From positions 589,474 to 653,473 of the forward strand of contig NW_008705567.1 of assembly GCF_000186865.1 (NCBI RefSeq): DNA of 64,000 nt, given 5' to 3'. Both the position numbers and the translations under genes were made by a program. This DNA comes from Aureococcus anophagefferens. Taxonomy: Eukaryota; Sar; Pelagophyceae; Pelagomonadales; Pelagomonadaceae. The notes below the pieces were generated by a model that saw nothing but the letters and a program-made list of their open reading frames with translations, was not told the DNA's origin and searched no databases. Every line of letters starts with the position of its first letter. Positions within the stretch are counted from its first letter, which is position 1. Of this stretch, positions 63,925 to 64,000 are shown piece after piece.

Positions 63925-64000
63925 ATGCGCCTCGTCGCGGCAGCGCTGCTCGCAGCAACAACAACAGCAACATCCCTCGACGCGAGTTCGCTCCTGCCGG
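63925..64000 (+). CDS. 5' end of a secreted protein (truncated by the window)
   Basis: The last 76 bases begin a frame MRLVAAALLAATTTATS followed by LDASSLLP. It has a typical signal peptide with a hydrophobic core and small residues before a possible cleavage site. A GGCTGCCC motif lies 47 bases upstream (63871-63878). The rest is outside the window. Confidence 0.55.
   Translation, partial: MRLVAAALLAATTTATSLDASSLLP

Noticed and set aside
1..64000. tRNA, rRNA, CRISPR, bacterial operons or plasmid/phage features
   Set aside because: None seen. The genes are spliced, strand-alternating and eukaryotic in family content.

Overview
The window is nuclear DNA of a GC-rich, very gene-dense alga, most probably the pelagophyte Aureococcus anophagefferens or a close relative. 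The signs are: roughly 40 eukaryotic genes on both strands with little space between them; plastid-type leader peptides; short introns; and eight copies of a ~180-203 bp element that interrupts coding frames exactly like the introner elements (mobile introns) known from that species. There are no prokaryotic operons, rRNA, tRNA or CRISPR arrays. One 50-base assembly gap lies at 21728-21777.

Layout. 1-10.4 kb: the end of an Arg/Asp-rich protein, an ionotropic glutamate receptor, a PP2C phosphatase, a sulfotransferase and a kinesin-8 with two introners. 10.4-20.7 kb: small plastid-type proteins, diaminopimelate epimerase (introner), an S46 peptidase, an alpha/beta hydrolase, an F-box-like gene, a PDZ protein and the Vms1/ANKZF1 ribosome-rescue factor. 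20.8-30.2 kb: prenylcysteine oxidase, ornithine-cyclodeaminase-like enzyme (introner), a GT90 glycosyltransferase, RNA polymerase II subunit Rpb4, an 837-bp inverted-repeat element, a uronate-isomerase-like hydrolase and a Cys-loop ligand-gated channel (two introners). 30.2-42.5 kb: a 261-bp MITE, a membrane-anchored beta-propeller protein, an ankyrin protein, GH5 with four short introns, an unknown membrane protein, a sulfotransferase, a GH32 homologue lacking catalytic residues, a 2OG oxygenase with Sel1 repeats and a saposin. 42.5-64 kb: a large ankyrin protein, a GT4 glycosyltransferase, ankyrin and unknown genes of lower GC, an amidohydrolase, a JmjC/cupin protein (introner), a zinc-finger methyltransferase, a coactosin-like protein and an esterase-like ectodomain fused to an ABCG transporter (introner).

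Themes. Genes mostly alternate in strand. Convergent pairs are packed so tightly that three pairs share a 4-bp overlap of their stop codons (TTAG, TTAA, CTAA). Divergent pairs share promoters of about 80-190 bp. Introners bring the 3' splice site (CAG) in their terminal inverted repeat and take the 5' splice site from an ~8-bp target duplication, so they splice in either orientation. The short ordinary introns that restore reading frames all start with GC rather than GT. Functionally the window mixes secreted or carbohydrate-active enzymes, ion-channel receptors and housekeeping genes; no single pathway links them. All functions are inferred from motifs read by eye, and no transcript or database evidence was available.
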